Assembly (NCBI GenBank): GCA_963814745.1
Contig: CAWFEA010000028.1
Location: 1 to 64,000, forward strand
Length of the DNA: 64,000 nucleotides
Source of the DNA: CAWBRT01 sp963814745
Lineage (GTDB): Bacteria; Acidobacteriota; Terriglobia; Terriglobales; Acidobacteriaceae
Direction: 5' to 3'
Shown in pieces: positions 35,572-45,214 of this stretch (position 1 is its first letter; each line of letters starts with the position of its first letter). The notes beneath the pieces are model-generated. The model worked only from the letters and a program-made list of their open reading frames with translations. It did no database searches and was not told the origin of the DNA. Made by a program: the position numbers and the translations under genes.

Positions 35572-36548
35572 ACCCCAAGGCGGCAAAATTCGTCCTGCCG
35601 GCGCTCATCGTCGTGGTGCTCGCCATTCCGCTTTTCGTAACCATTCCCTATTACCTGCATATCATGTTCATGATTTTTCTACTTGCCACCATGGGTCTGG
35701 GATGGAACCTGATAGGCGGTTATGGCGCGCAGCTCTCGCTGGGCCATTCCGTGTTTTTCGCCATCGGCGCCTACACTGCGGTCTTGTTCGTTGTCTATAA
35801 GAGATTAACGCCCCTGGTGGGCGGAGTGATCGGCATGGCGCTGGCAGTGCTGGCAGCGGTCATCATCGGCCTGCCTTGCTTCCGCTTGCGCGGACCTTAC
35901 TTTGCGCTGGCCACCATCGCTTCTGGCGAGATCACGCGCACCCTGCTGCTGCATTTCAAGGACTTCACTGCGGGAGCCAACGGGGTGCCAATTCCCTTCC
36001 ATGGCAATGACCCGCTGTTTTTGCAATTCTCGTCCAAGGCTGAGTACTACTACCTGGCGCTGTTTTTGCTGGCCGTGGTTTTCATGATTGTGCGCACGAT
36101 GGAGCGCGCGAAAATAGGCCGCTACCTGGCGGCGGTGCGGGAGGATCAGGACGCCGCCGAGTCTCTCGGCGTCAAGACCGCCCGGGTCAAGATGGCCGCT
36201 TTTATGCTCAGTGCGGCGATCGTGGCTGCCTGCGGGGTTCTCTACGCGTTTACGGTCGGCTACATCGATCCCGACAGCGTTGCCAGCGTCAACATGTCAA
36301 TTCAAATCGCCGTGGTGGTGATCGTCGGAGGAATCGGAACCCTGTGGGGGCCCATCCTGGGCGCGGCAGTGGTTGTGATGCTGACGGAGTTGACCAACAT
36401 GTATCTCGGCGCGGTGAGAGGCGGCGCCAGTTTGGTGCTCTATGGGATTCTTCTCATCGTGGTCATCCTCGTGAAACCGAATGGACTGATTTCCTTGTTT
36501 GACAGATTCTGGCCCAAGAAACAGGTTGCTCATGGAACCACTGCTTAA
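35568..36548 (+). CDS. livM: Branched-chain amino acid ABC transporter permease LivM (cluster 2)
   Basis: 326-residue inner-membrane permease with about nine helices. Family segments: LATMGLGWNLIGGYGAQLSL followed by GHSVFFAIGAYTAV, RLRGPYFALATIASGEITRT, GRYLAAVREDQDAAESLGVK and VIVGGIGTLWGPILGAAVVV. Unlike LivM of cluster 1 it lacks a long N-terminal extension. It overlaps livH by 4 bases and livG by 17 bases. Confidence 0.95.
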   Translation: MNPKAAKFVLPALIVVVLAIPLFVTIPYYLHIMFMIFLLATMGLGWNLIGGYGAQLSLGHSVFFAIGAYTAVLFVVYKRLTPLVGGVIGMALAVLAAVIIGLPCFRLRGPYFALATIASGEITRTLLLHFKDFTAGANGVPIPFHGNDPLFLQFSSKAEYYYLALFLLAVVFMIVRTMERAKIGRYLAAVREDQDAAESLGVKTARVKMAAFMLSAAIVAACGVLYAFTVGYIDPDSVASVNMSIQIAVVVIVGGIGTLWGPILGAAVVVMLTELTNMYLGAVRGGASLVLYGILLIVVILVKPNGLISLFDRFWPKKQVAHGTTA

Positions 36549-37259
36549 GGTTACCAACCTCAAAAAGTCTTTTGGCGGCGTGCATGCGCTCAAGGACGTT
36601 TCCCTGGAACTCGAGCGGGGCGAGATTCTCGGACTGATCGGGCCCAATGGTTCGGGCAAATCGACGTTCGTCAATGCCATCGCCGGCCTTTACAAACCGG
36701 ATGGCGGCAGCGTACTGCTGGAAGGCGTCGATGTCACCGCGCAGGCGCCGCCGGCCATGGCCCGCCACGGCGTCGCCAGGACATTCCAGTCGTCGCGGCC
36801 TTTCCTGAACCTCAGCGTGCTTGAGAACGTGACCATCGCGGCGTTGCTCCACACTAGCCACGCGGCGGAAGCCGAGGCGGTCGCCATGGAATGCATCGGG
36901 ATGACGGGGCTGAAGAGTTCCATGCATCTGAAGAGCGCCAGCCTGCCGGTGGAAAAAGAAAGCGTCTGGACCTATGCCGGGCGCTGGCTTTGAAACCCAA
37001 GCTCATCATGCTGGATGAATGCCTGGCCGGCCTCAACCCTCACGAAATGGAAGAGGGCCTGGAACTGGTGCGGGCCATCAATCGCAGCGGCATCAGCGTC
37101 ATCTTTATCGAGCATGTGATGAAAGCCGTGGTAGCGCTTTGCCACCGGATAGTGGTGTTGAACCAGGGCGAGCTGCTCGCCGAGGGAGCCCCGGAAGCGG
37201 TGATGACCAATGAGAAGGTAATTACAGCCTACCTGGGCGAGGGCTACAAACGTGCTTGA
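36532..37259 (+). CDS. livG: Branched-chain amino acid ABC transporter ATP-binding protein LivG (cluster 2), one frameshift
   Basis: ATPase of the second liv importer, about 242 residues when restored. ATG at 36532 begins MEPLLKVTNLKKSFGGVHAL. Walker A is GPNGSGKS, the Q-loop ARTFQSSRPFLNLSVLEN. The frame breaks at the run of five A at 36953-36957, inside the signature (SLPVEK then KRLDLCRALALKPKL); six A would join the halves. Walker B is KLIMLDECLAGLNP and the H-loop VIFIEHVMKAV. It overlaps the next gene by 8 bases. Because the break is in a homopolymer within an essential motif, sequence error is more likely than loss of function. Confidence 0.9.
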
Positions 37260-37956
37260 GATCAAGGAAGTCGTAACTGGCTACGGCGACATGAAGGTGC
37301 TGGACGGCGTGTCGTTGCACGTCGACAGCGGCGAAGCGGTGTCGCTGGTCGGCTCCAACGGCGCCGGCAAGACCACCCTGCTGCGGGCCATCTCCGGACT
37401 GATTCCGGTCTGGTCGGGCAGTATCGTCTTCGACGGCAAGGAGCTTACCAAGCTTCCGGCGCACACCCTGGCCGGGCTGGGGATCGCCCACATTCCGCAG
37501 GGCAGAGGCGTGCTCAGCCAACTGACGGTCGAGGAAAACCTGATCCTGGGCGCCTATACGCCCTCCGCCAAGCCGCAACGCGCCGCCACCCTGGAGAAAG
37601 TCTACAAACTGTTTCCCATGCTCGGCGAGAAAAAGCAACACCTCGGCGGCTCTCTCAGCGGCGGGCAGCAGCAAATGTTGGCCATCGCGCGGGCCTTGAT
37701 GAGTCATCCCAAGCTGCTGATTCTCGATGAGCCGTCTCTGGGACTCGCGCCTATCGTCGTGGCCGCCGTTTTCAAGATCATCAGGGAGATCTCGACCGAG
37801 GGTGTCTCCATTCTGCTGATCGAGCAGAACCTGGTGGAAGCCTTGGCGGTATCCAGCCGCGGTTATGTGCTTGAAACCGGCCGGGTAGTGCTCGAAGGCG
37901 CCAGCGAAGCGCTCGCCGTCAATCAGGAAGTTCGCGCCGCCTACCTTGGCATCTGA
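37252..37956 (+). CDS. livF: Branched-chain amino acid ABC transporter ATP-binding protein LivF (cluster 2)
   Basis: 234-residue ATPase, GTG start at 37252 overlapping livG. Motifs: Walker A GSNGAGKT, LivF segment AHIPQGRGVLSQLTVEENLI, signature LSGGQQQMLAIARAL, Walker B LLILDEPSLGLAPI, H-loop LLIEQNLVEAL. Last gene of the second liv operon (hbd-SBP-livH-livM-livG-livF). No convincing terminator is visible in the 110 bases before the next convergent gene. Confidence 0.95.
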   Translation: MLEIKEVVTGYGDMKVLDGVSLHVDSGEAVSLVGSNGAGKTTLLRAISGLIPVWSGSIVFDGKELTKLPAHTLAGLGIAHIPQGRGVLSQLTVEENLILGAYTPSAKPQRAATLEKVYKLFPMLGEKKQHLGGSLSGGQQQMLAIARALMSHPKLLILDEPSLGLAPIVVAAVFKIIREISTEGVSILLIEQNLVEALAVSSRGYVLETGRVVLEGASEALAVNQEVRAAYLGI

Positions 37957-38068
37957 GGCGTCAACCGGCTGAAACCGAGATGCCGTATCCAGCTTACGGT
38001 ATCGGTCATCGTGAGGAGGCTCGCCATGGTTGCGAGCCGGCGCGGCAACTTTACGGCGAAGGACGCGT

Positions 38069-38458
38069 TCATCCTACCGCGGCGCTCATCAGGCTAAACA
38101 TCAGTATGGCGAGCACGATCAGGGTCAGACAAACATAGAGCCTGTCTTTTTCCAAGGCGAATGCCACCACCGCAAACGCGACTCGCGCCACCGGGGTGGC
38201 GATCAGCAACAGCACTCCCAGTTGAATAATGGCGCGTCCCCGGAATTCGAGACAGCCGGAAAGAATGCCTTTGACCGTGCTGAGCTGGACGGTTTCGCCG
38301 TGAAAGCTCTTGTAATCGGGCAGAATCCCCGTGCCATTGCGAATCAAATAAACCATCGCCCCGAAGAACACGACGGAGCCGGCCAGCATTACTCCCAGCC
38401 GAAGCAGCGTGCCGATAATCATCTCCATTCGCCGGTCACCCTGTTCGTGTACGTTCAT
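38069..38458 (-). CDS. DUF1634 membrane protein
   Basis: 129 residues with three predicted helices (IIGTLLRLGVMLAGSVVFFG, IIQLGVLLLIATPVARVAFA and LYVCLTLIVLAILMFSLMSA). The pattern fits DUF1634, a small membrane family that is regularly encoded beside TauE/SafE transporters. Its start overlaps the end of the TauE/SafE gene by 4 bases, so the two are co-translated and probably act together. Role unknown; a helper subunit of the exporter is plausible. Confidence 0.85.
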   Translation of the reverse strand: MNVHEQGDRRMEMIIGTLLRLGVMLAGSVVFFGAMVYLIRNGTGILPDYKSFHGETVQLSTVKGILSGCLEFRGRAIIQLGVLLLIATPVARVAFAVVAFALEKDRLYVCLTLIVLAILMFSLMSAAVG

Positions 38459-39291
38459 AGGGCTCCTCTGATTCCATTGAGAATCATTTCAATTCCGAGG
38501 GCGACGATCACCACGCTGAAAATAAGCCGCAGTGATTTTGTCTTCGCCTTCACCAGCAGCTTTGCCCCGGTAAGCGAACCGGCGAGCACGCCCAGCATTA
38601 CCGGCATCGCCAAACCGGGATCGATATAGCCGCGGCTGAGGTAGAGCCCCGCGCTCGCCGCCGCCGTCACCCCGATCATAAAGTTGCTGGTGGTAGTCGA
38701 AACCTTGAACGGGATGCGCATCGCCTGGTCCATGGCAAGCACCTTCAACGCGCCTGAGCCGATGCCCAGCAATCCCGACAGCGTTCCCGCGGTGAACATG
38801 ATGCTGAATCCGGCAGGCACATTGCACACGTAGTAGGACTTCGGCCCGCTGGGCGTGGGATAGCTTCCGCTCAAGCGCAACTTGTCCGACAGCGTGCCGC
38901 ATTCCTCCGCCGTCGGTTGCTCGCGTTGCTTTCTGCCGGAGAGATAGGCCGACGCCAGCAGCACCACGCCAAAGATCACCGCGATAATCCGTGCCGGCAC
39001 CAGGGTGGCAAGCATGGCCCCGAGGATCGCGCCCGCCGTGGTCGCGATCTCCAGGAACATGCCGATGCGAACGTTGGAGTAGCCTTCGCGGACATAGGCG
39101 GCCGCCGCACCGGAAGAGGTGGCGATCACCGAGACCAGCGAGGCGCCAATCGCATAGCGTATGTCCACCCCGAACGCGATGGTGAGCAGCGGGACGAGAA
39201 CAACTCCGCCGCCCAAGCCGGTCAGGGCGCCCACCAATCCAGCCGAAAAAGACGATACCGCTACCAGCCCCGTGAAAACCAGAATCGTCAT
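38455..39291 (-). CDS. TauE/SafE family sulfite/anion exporter
   Basis: 278-residue inner-membrane protein with about eight helices in two similar halves. Family segments: SAGLVGALTGLGGGVVLVPL, IGASLVSVIATSSGAAAAYV, and in the second half LSGLLGIGSGALKVLAMDQA with VSTTTSNFMIGVTAAASAGL. The family moves sulfite, sulfoacetate, taurine-derived anions or other organosulfur compounds. Followed directly by DUF1634. The substrate here is unknown. Confidence 0.92.
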   Translation of the reverse strand: MTILVFTGLVAVSSFSAGLVGALTGLGGGVVLVPLLTIAFGVDIRYAIGASLVSVIATSSGAAAAYVREGYSNVRIGMFLEIATTAGAILGAMLATLVPARIIAVIFGVVLLASAYLSGRKQREQPTAEECGTLSDKLRLSGSYPTPSGPKSYYVCNVPAGFSIMFTAGTLSGLLGIGSGALKVLAMDQAMRIPFKVSTTTSNFMIGVTAAASAGLYLSRGYIDPGLAMPVMLGVLAGSLTGAKLLVKAKTKSLRLIFSVVIVALGIEMILNGIRGAL

Positions 39292-39658
39292 CGCGTTCGA
39301 CGCCCTCGCTCGCCGGCGGAAACCTCACCGCAAGTGCAAGAGAATTATAGCCTTCCGTGAAGTTGGCCGGGGACCAGCACGTTTTTAAGATAGATGCAAC
39401 GCCGAATACTGATCCCGTCCGCCCGCAAGATCCCTTTTTGCTTCGGTTTCCGAATCCGGCCAGGGCATCTCGTGCTTCGGGACATTCCGCCGCTCGGGAC
39501 TTTCGTAACCTGCATGGATCGCGCTTTTCACCCCTACACACAAAAACTACGTGAGAACCTTTGTGTTTGACCACTGCGAGGGCTTTACGGGAAGTTTACA
39601 AGAAGTTTACTTCCGCAACCTGAGCGCACTCTGACGAACAGAATTGAGAGGAGCAGGC
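39292..39658. other. Divergent intergenic region
   Basis: About 370 bases between the TauE/SafE gene (minus) and a lipoprotein gene (plus). No gene seen. It should contain both promoters; no clear consensus pair or operator could be picked out by eye. Confidence 0.5.
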
Positions 39659-41758
39659 ATGAGACGGTCAACCATTATTTCTTTATGTGCAGCATTGTCG
39701 ATCTTGCTGCTGCTGATAGCATGCGGCGGAGGTGGCGGGTCAAGCAGCAACCCACCTTCACAACAAGCGAACAGCGGGACCGTTAACACCATTATCAGCG
39801 ACGACGCCACCCAGGACTGGGCGACCATCGGCGTGAAGGTACTCAGCGTCACCCTGACTCAGACTCAGCAAAGTGGGGGCAACACGGTCACAATCTACGC
39901 CCCTTCGTCGGGCGCGCCATTTATCAACCTGGTGCAACTCGATCAACTCGGCGAGATCATCGGGAATGCAACGATACCGACCGGGACCTATTCGCAAGCC
40001 ACCATCACGGTCAGCGCGAACCCTGCGGACGTTTTGTTGATCGCCAGCCCCGATCCGGAGCCGGGATTCCCGGTCCTGTCGCCGCCAACCATTCCTTCGA
40101 CCCAGATTTGTGTTGTCACCAGCGCAGGTTCGTGCGGTGTTGCCGGCTCGACCGTGTCCGTGCCGCTAACGCTTGCGACTCCACTGAGTGTGGGCAGCAA
40201 CTCCAGCAGTGCGCTGGATTTGGAGTTTAATCTCTCGCACCCCGCATTTATTGTGCAGCATCAGCCGGCAACCGGTGGAACGATTTGGGCGGTCAACTTC
40301 AATCCGATTCTGCGCCACCATCCGATTGCCGACATTACCAAGCTGGTCCTGCGCCACAGTTACGGTACGAACATCACCGTCTCCAGCAACGACACTTCTT
40401 TCACCATGGACAAGATTTTCTTGCCCGTGCCTGCCCCAAGCCCTATTACCAACAGTAATGTCACCGCCTCTACGCAAACTCTGACGATTCTCGCGGACTC
40501 CGGCAATGTGAACGGGTTCGGCGGCACCATTTTCTGGAACCTCGATGCCTCCGCGGGCTCGCAGCGCGCGGTTATCAACAGTTTTCAATCGGTGGCGAGT
40601 ATTCTCAGCCAGCCGGGCGAATACGTGCGCGTGCAGGCGCGCTACCAGCCGGGCGGCACGCTGGTTGCGGTGCGGGTATGGGCCAGCACCAGTTTCAGCA
40701 AGGTATTTGTGAGCCCCGAGGGCCACGTACTTGCCGTGAATCCTTCTACCGCCGCGACTAATCCCGATACCTTTACTGTAACCACTGAGAGCGGCACTGC
40801 GTCGGCTCCGATCTCCGTCACCGCCAACACAAACTTTTACTTCAACAACGCGCTGGTGGGAACAGGGACCGGCGTGCTGAACAATCCTGGCACGTCGCAG
40901 CCTTTGTTTGTGCGCGGCTTCAAAGTGCATGTCAACCCCGTGGATCCAACGGCCAGCCAACTCGCGGCAGACACCGTCAATATTGAATTCGCCAGGTACG
41001 ACGGCGCGATTTCGGGATCGAATGCTACCGGGTTAACTTTTACGCGCACCTTCGATACCGCTCACGCCAGTGACGACTACACCGTCAATCTCGATTACAT
41101 TTCCAGCGGCACGCCGAATGGCTACGACGACAATAACAATCCGGTCAGCGGCTTCAAATGGTGGTACTTTGCCCAGCCAACCAGCACCCTGAGTTGCTTT
41201 GGCGGTGGCTGCGTCAACGGAGCGAATAACCCGATCACGGGCACCGGTGGTTTTATAGCTACCACCACCAGCGCTAACGTGAGTTATGGCAATTCCTGCG
41301 TTCCGGCCGGTTTTGCCGCGACCAACTTTGTGGCCACGCAACCGATAGTCGGCGAGACCTATGCCACATGGAACGATGCCGCTGACCTGAATGACGCATG
41401 GTCCGCACAGTGGGTGATCTTGTTGCCCACACCGGCATTGCTATCGACCGTCGGCACGATCATTCCCAGCGGCAGTTTCACCATGACCCCGGTCGGCGCC
41501 AATTGCAGCACCCCGGTCACGGTTGACCTGGACACCGCGCAAGCACAGGCGACCCTGGCGTATCAGGTCAACAGGAGCAGTAGCGGTGTCGTCACCGTTA
41601 CTTCTACTACCCTGAGCGCCTTGTTAGGAGGCACCGCTGGTTTCCAATCAGGGACCCCGGTAAAGGTCTACGGCGTGCCTGTGGCGGGGGCTAGCGGCAA
41701 CGGCACTATCCAAGCTTACGTGCTCCTCTACTTCACCGGAACTGTGCCGACACAATAG
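39659..41758 (+). CDS. Large DUF4382-like surface lipoprotein
   Basis: 699 residues from ATG at 39659, 6 bases after a GAGAGGAG site. The N-terminus is a lipoprotein signal (ISLCAALSILLLLIACGGGG; lipobox LIAC) followed by a Gly/Ser linker. The region after it (TVNTIISDDATQDWATIGVK, VTLTQTQ, LVQLDQLGEIIGNATIPTGT) fits DUF4382, a beta-sandwich domain common in large bacterial lipoproteins. The remainder is Thr/Ser/Asn-rich beta sequence with DUF5666-like stretches (GEYVRVQARYQPGGTLVAVR). Probably exported to the outer membrane surface; ligand unknown. It has its own terminator. Confidence 0.85.
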   Translation: MRRSTIISLCAALSILLLLIACGGGGGSSSNPPSQQANSGTVNTIISDDATQDWATIGVKVLSVTLTQTQQSGGNTVTIYAPSSGAPFINLVQLDQLGEIIGNATIPTGTYSQATITVSANPADVLLIASPDPEPGFPVLSPPTIPSTQICVVTSAGSCGVAGSTVSVPLTLATPLSVGSNSSSALDLEFNLSHPAFIVQHQPATGGTIWAVNFNPILRHHPIADITKLVLRHSYGTNITVSSNDTSFTMDKIFLPVPAPSPITNSNVTASTQTLTILADSGNVNGFGGTIFWNLDASAGSQRAVINSFQSVASILSQPGEYVRVQARYQPGGTLVAVRVWASTSFSKVFVSPEGHVLAVNPSTAATNPDTFTVTTESGTASAPISVTANTNFYFNNALVGTGTGVLNNPGTSQPLFVRGFKVHVNPVDPTASQLAADTVNIEFARYDGAISGSNATGLTFTRTFDTAHASDDYTVNLDYISSGTPNGYDDNNNPVSGFKWWYFAQPTSTLSCFGGGCVNGANNPITGTGGFIATTTSANVSYGNSCVPAGFAATNFVATQPIVGETYATWNDAADLNDAWSAQWVILLPTPALLSTVGTIIPSGSFTMTPVGANCSTPVTVDLDTAQAQATLAYQVNRSSSGVVTVTSTTLSALLGGTAGFQSGTPVKVYGVPVAGASGNGTIQAYVLLYFTGTVPTQ

Positions 41759-41780
41759 CGGGCAGGAGTCACTTTTGAAC

Positions 41781-41808
41781 CGCCGCCCTTCACCGGGCGG
41801 CGTTTTTT
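41781..41808 (+). terminator. Rho-independent terminator
   Basis: CGCCGCCC pairs with GGGCGGCG around a TTCACC loop and is followed by seven T. It ends the lipoprotein transcript 22 bases after the stop codon. Confidence 0.95.
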
Positions 41809-42173
41809 TGTCTTCGCACACCCCCATTTTCGAACCACATGCTGGTTTTTTGTCAGACGACAACAAGATAATTCTTTGATTAACCCCAAACGGTCCTTCA
41901 AATGCTTTTTAAGCAGATTCAATGCCACTTTCGCGCAATCTTTCATCCGGAGCGGCTCAACCCTTGTATGCAGCAGTTCAGTGTCAATAGAGGCACGTCA
42001 GATAATCATTTCTTGTCGAAATCGCGGAGGATTGGTACGCTGCCCCTAGCAGATATAAATCTGCATTCCAAACAACAATAACTCCGCTCCGCACCGTGAG
42101 GCAAAACAAGTCACACAATGCGGGGCTTTTTTACGTTTGCAGCAATTACCATGAAGGCAGAGGCCACATCTTT
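41809..42173. other. Intergenic region upstream of iaaA-gsiABCD
   Basis: About 365 bases, AT-richer than its surroundings, with no supported gene. It should hold the promoter of the glutathione importer operon. No riboswitch or operator is recognised. Confidence 0.5.
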
Positions 42174-43157
42174 GTGAACCGACCCAATCCGATTATTGCC
42201 ATCCACGGGGGAGCCGGGGCTATCGCCCGCTCCGCGATGACCGCCGAACAGGAGGAAAACTACCAGGCAGCGCTGCGCGCAATTGTGTGCGCCGGCCAGA
42301 AGTTGCTCGCCGAAGGAGCCCGCGCCCTCGACACGGTCGCCGAGACTGTCCGCCTGCTGGAAGATTGCCCTTTATTCAATGCCGGCAGGGGAGCGGTCTT
42401 TACCGATGCCGGCACGCACGAATTAGACGCCTCGCTGATGGACGGCAGAACCCTGGCGGCAGGCGCCGTGACTTGCGTCCGGCGGCTGCCCAACCCCGTG
42501 CTGGCGGCGCGAGCCGTGATGGAGCACAGCGGTCACGTGCTGATGGCGGGCGAGGCCGCCGAAGCCTTCGCTCGCGCCCAAGGCTTGCCGCTGGTTGAGC
42601 CTGAATACTTCTACACGGAGTTTCGTTACCGTCAGTGGCAGCGCGCCCGCGGCACTTCCGGCACTCGGCTCGATCACGACGCTTCCGCCGCGCGCCCGGC
42701 CGATTCGACACGCACGCTGAGCGCGCTCGATTCCGGCAAATACGGCACCGTCGGCGCGGTTGCGCTCGACGCGGAAGGCAACCTGGCCGCAGCCACTTCC
42801 ACCGGCGGCATGACCAACAAGCGCGCCGGGCGGGTGGGAGATTCCCCGATCATCGGGGCCGGTTGCTACGCCGACAACCGCACCGCGGCCGTCTCCGGAA
42901 CCGGCGTGGGCGAGATGTTTATCCGCGCCGTGGTGGCTTATGATGTGTCGGCGCAGATGGAGTACGGAGGCAGAACTTTAGAGCAGGCAGCCGGGCACGT
43001 GGTGTTTGAGCGGTTGCCGCAGATCGGCGGGCGCGGCGGCGTGATCGCCGTCGATCGTCTCGGCAATGTTGCCATGCCTTTTAACACCGAAGGCATGTAC
43101 AGGGGGTTCGCCCGCGTCGGGCAGGAGGCGGAAACAGCCATCTACCGCGGCGCGTAG
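42174..43157 (+). CDS. iaaA: Isoaspartyl peptidase / L-asparaginase (IaaA type)
   Basis: Cytoplasmic Ntn hydrolase that removes beta-aspartyl residues from peptides and has asparaginase activity. About 327 residues with GTG at 42174 (NRPNPIIAIHGGAGAIARSA); an upstream in-frame start adds 26 residues unlike the family. Conserved segments: CPLFNAGRGAVFTDAGTHEL, EASLMDG-like DASLMDGRTLAAGAVTCV, and the self-cleavage site GKYGTVGAVALD, where Thr is the nucleophile. STGGMTNKRAGRVGDSPIIG, GAGCYAD and SGTGVGEMFIR follow. It is the first gene of a cluster with the same order as iaaA-gsiABCD of enterobacteria. Confidence 0.95.
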   Translation: MNRPNPIIAIHGGAGAIARSAMTAEQEENYQAALRAIVCAGQKLLAEGARALDTVAETVRLLEDCPLFNAGRGAVFTDAGTHELDASLMDGRTLAAGAVTCVRRLPNPVLAARAVMEHSGHVLMAGEAAEAFARAQGLPLVEPEYFYTEFRYRQWQRARGTSGTRLDHDASAARPADSTRTLSALDSGKYGTVGAVALDAEGNLAAATSTGGMTNKRAGRVGDSPIIGAGCYADNRTAAVSGTGVGEMFIRAVVAYDVSAQMEYGGRTLEQAAGHVVFERLPQIGGRGGVIAVDRLGNVAMPFNTEGMYRGFARVGQEAETAIYRGA

Positions 43158-43250
43158 GCTTACACTTTCGCCTTATAACCCGCCTGTGATAGACATGACA
43201 CAGACTTTATCGCCGGCCTCATCGACGAGGACACCAGAGAGGAACCGGGA

Positions 43251-45137
43251 TTGAGCGCCCATACCGCTGCGTCGGCCAGGATTCTCGACGTACAGCAATT
43301 GACGGTGCATTTTACGACCTCGGAACGTAACGTCGAGGCGGTGCGCAATCTCTCTCTGAAGTCGACCGTGGCGAGACTCTCGCGATCGTCGGTGAATCCG
43401 GTTCGGGCAAATCGGTCTCGGCCCTGGCCATCATGCGGCTGGTTGAGCACGGGGGCGGGCGCATTGTCGGCGGCCAGGTGCAATTCCATCGGCGCGACGG
43501 GCAGGTCCTGGACCTGGCGCAGGCCACGCAGTCCGCCATGCGCGAGCTGCGCGGCGCGGACCTGGCCATGATCTTCCAGGAGCCGATGACCTCGCTGAAC
43601 CCCGTCTACTCCGTCGGCGAGCAGATTGCCGAATCGATTCGGTTGCACCAGCACAAAGACAGCCGGCAAGCGCGCGCCGAGGCCCTGCGCATGCTCAAGT
43701 TGGTGCGCATTCCGGAAGCGCGGCGCGTGCTCGACCGCTTTCCCCATCAGCTCTCCGGCGGCATGCGGCAGCGGGTGATGATCGCCATGGCGCTCTCCTG
43801 CCGGCCTTCTCTGCTGATCGCGGACGAACCTACGACGGCCTTGGACGTGACCATCCAGGCGCAGATTCTGCAACTCATCCGCGAACTGCAGAGCGAGATG
43901 CGGATGGGCGTGATCTTTATTACCCACGATATGGGCGTGGTGGCCGAGATCGCCGACCGCGTGCTGGTCATGTACGCCGGTGAACGCGTCGAAGATGGAC
44001 CGAGCGACCGCATCTTCGCCCAACCGTACCATCCTTATACGCAGGCGCTGCTGGCGGCGGTTCCGCGGCTGGGCGCAATGCGCGGGACAGATTCTCCCGC
44101 TCGCTTTCCGCTGCTGGGGCAGAGCGAACCAGCGGAGACATTGCCCGAGCGCAGGCGCGCCTGCGCAAAGCGGCCTGCCAACCCCGGACGTCAGGCGCGC
44201 GCCCGGGCCTCTGCTGGCGGTTCGCAATCTCAGCACGCGCTTCGACATTCGTAGCGGCATCTTCGGCCGGGTGACCAGCCGCGTGCACGCGGTGGAGCAA
44301 GTCAGCTTCGATCTCTACGCGGGAGAGACGCTGGCGCTGGTGGGCGAATCCGGGTGTGGCAAGTCAACCACCGGGCGGTCGCTGCTCCGGCTGGTTGACA
44401 TTGCCGGCGGCGAAATCCGCTTCGACGGCAGCAACATCGCGCAGCTCTCCGGCAAGCGGTTGCAGTTGCTGCGCCGCAACATTCAGGTTGTCTTTCAGGA
44501 CCCGTATGCCTCGCTCGACCCGCGGCTCACGGTTGGCTACACGATTATGGAGCCGCTGCTGGTGCATCGCGTGGCCACCAGGGCTGAAGCGGAGAGCCGG
44601 GTGGCGTGGCTGCTGGAGCGCGTCGGACTGCTGCCGGAGCACGCGCGGCGCTATCCTCATGAATTCTCCGGCGGACAGCGGCAGCGCATCGCGATTGCCC
44701 GCGCTCTGGCCCTGAATCCCAGGATCGTGATCGCCGATGAATCGGTCTCGGCGCTCGACGTTTCGATCCGCGCCCAGATCATCAATCTGCTGCTCGATCT
44801 GCAGCGCGATCTCGGCATTTCTTTTTTGTTCATCTCGCACGACATGGCCGTGGTCGAACGGGTGAGCCATCGCGTCGCGGTGATGTACCTGGGACAGATC
44901 GTCGAAATCGGTCCGCGCCGCGCGATCTTTGAAGATCCGCGCCATGCCTACACGCGCACGCTGCTCTCCGCCGTGCCGATTGCCGATCCGGCGCGGCGTC
45001 ATTTGCGGCGATCCTTGCTGGCGGACGAGATGCCCAGCCCGATTCGGGCCGTCGGCGACGAACCGGAGGTTCAGCCCTTGCGGGAGGTAAGCCCCGGACA
45101 TTTTGTCGCCACTCACCGAATCAGCGGTATGTATTAG
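43251..45137 (+). CDS. gsiA: Glutathione/peptide ABC importer ATP-binding protein GsiA (two fused ATPase domains), two frameshifts
   Basis: Tandem-ATPase subunit, restored length about 629 residues against 623 for E. coli GsiA. The first domain has Walker A GESGSGKS, FQEPMTSLNPVYSVGEQIAE, signature LSGGMRQRVMIAMAL, Walker B LLIADEPTTALDVT; the second has Walker A GESGCGKS, FQDPYASLDPRLTVGYTI, signature FSGGQRQRIAIARAL, Walker B IVIADESVSALDVS. The closing SPGHFVA also matches GsiA. A missing G at about 43358 breaks the frame before the first Walker A, and a second break lies between the domains (about 44130-44215). Start is TTG at 43251 after AGAGAGG; the exact start is uncertain. Confidence 0.9.
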
Positions 45138-45214
45138 CGGGGCAGTAGATCGTGCAGTCACTCCCAACGGCAGCGTTTGCTGCTCGCCGGGGATCTCGAT
45201 TAAGGAGACGACAG

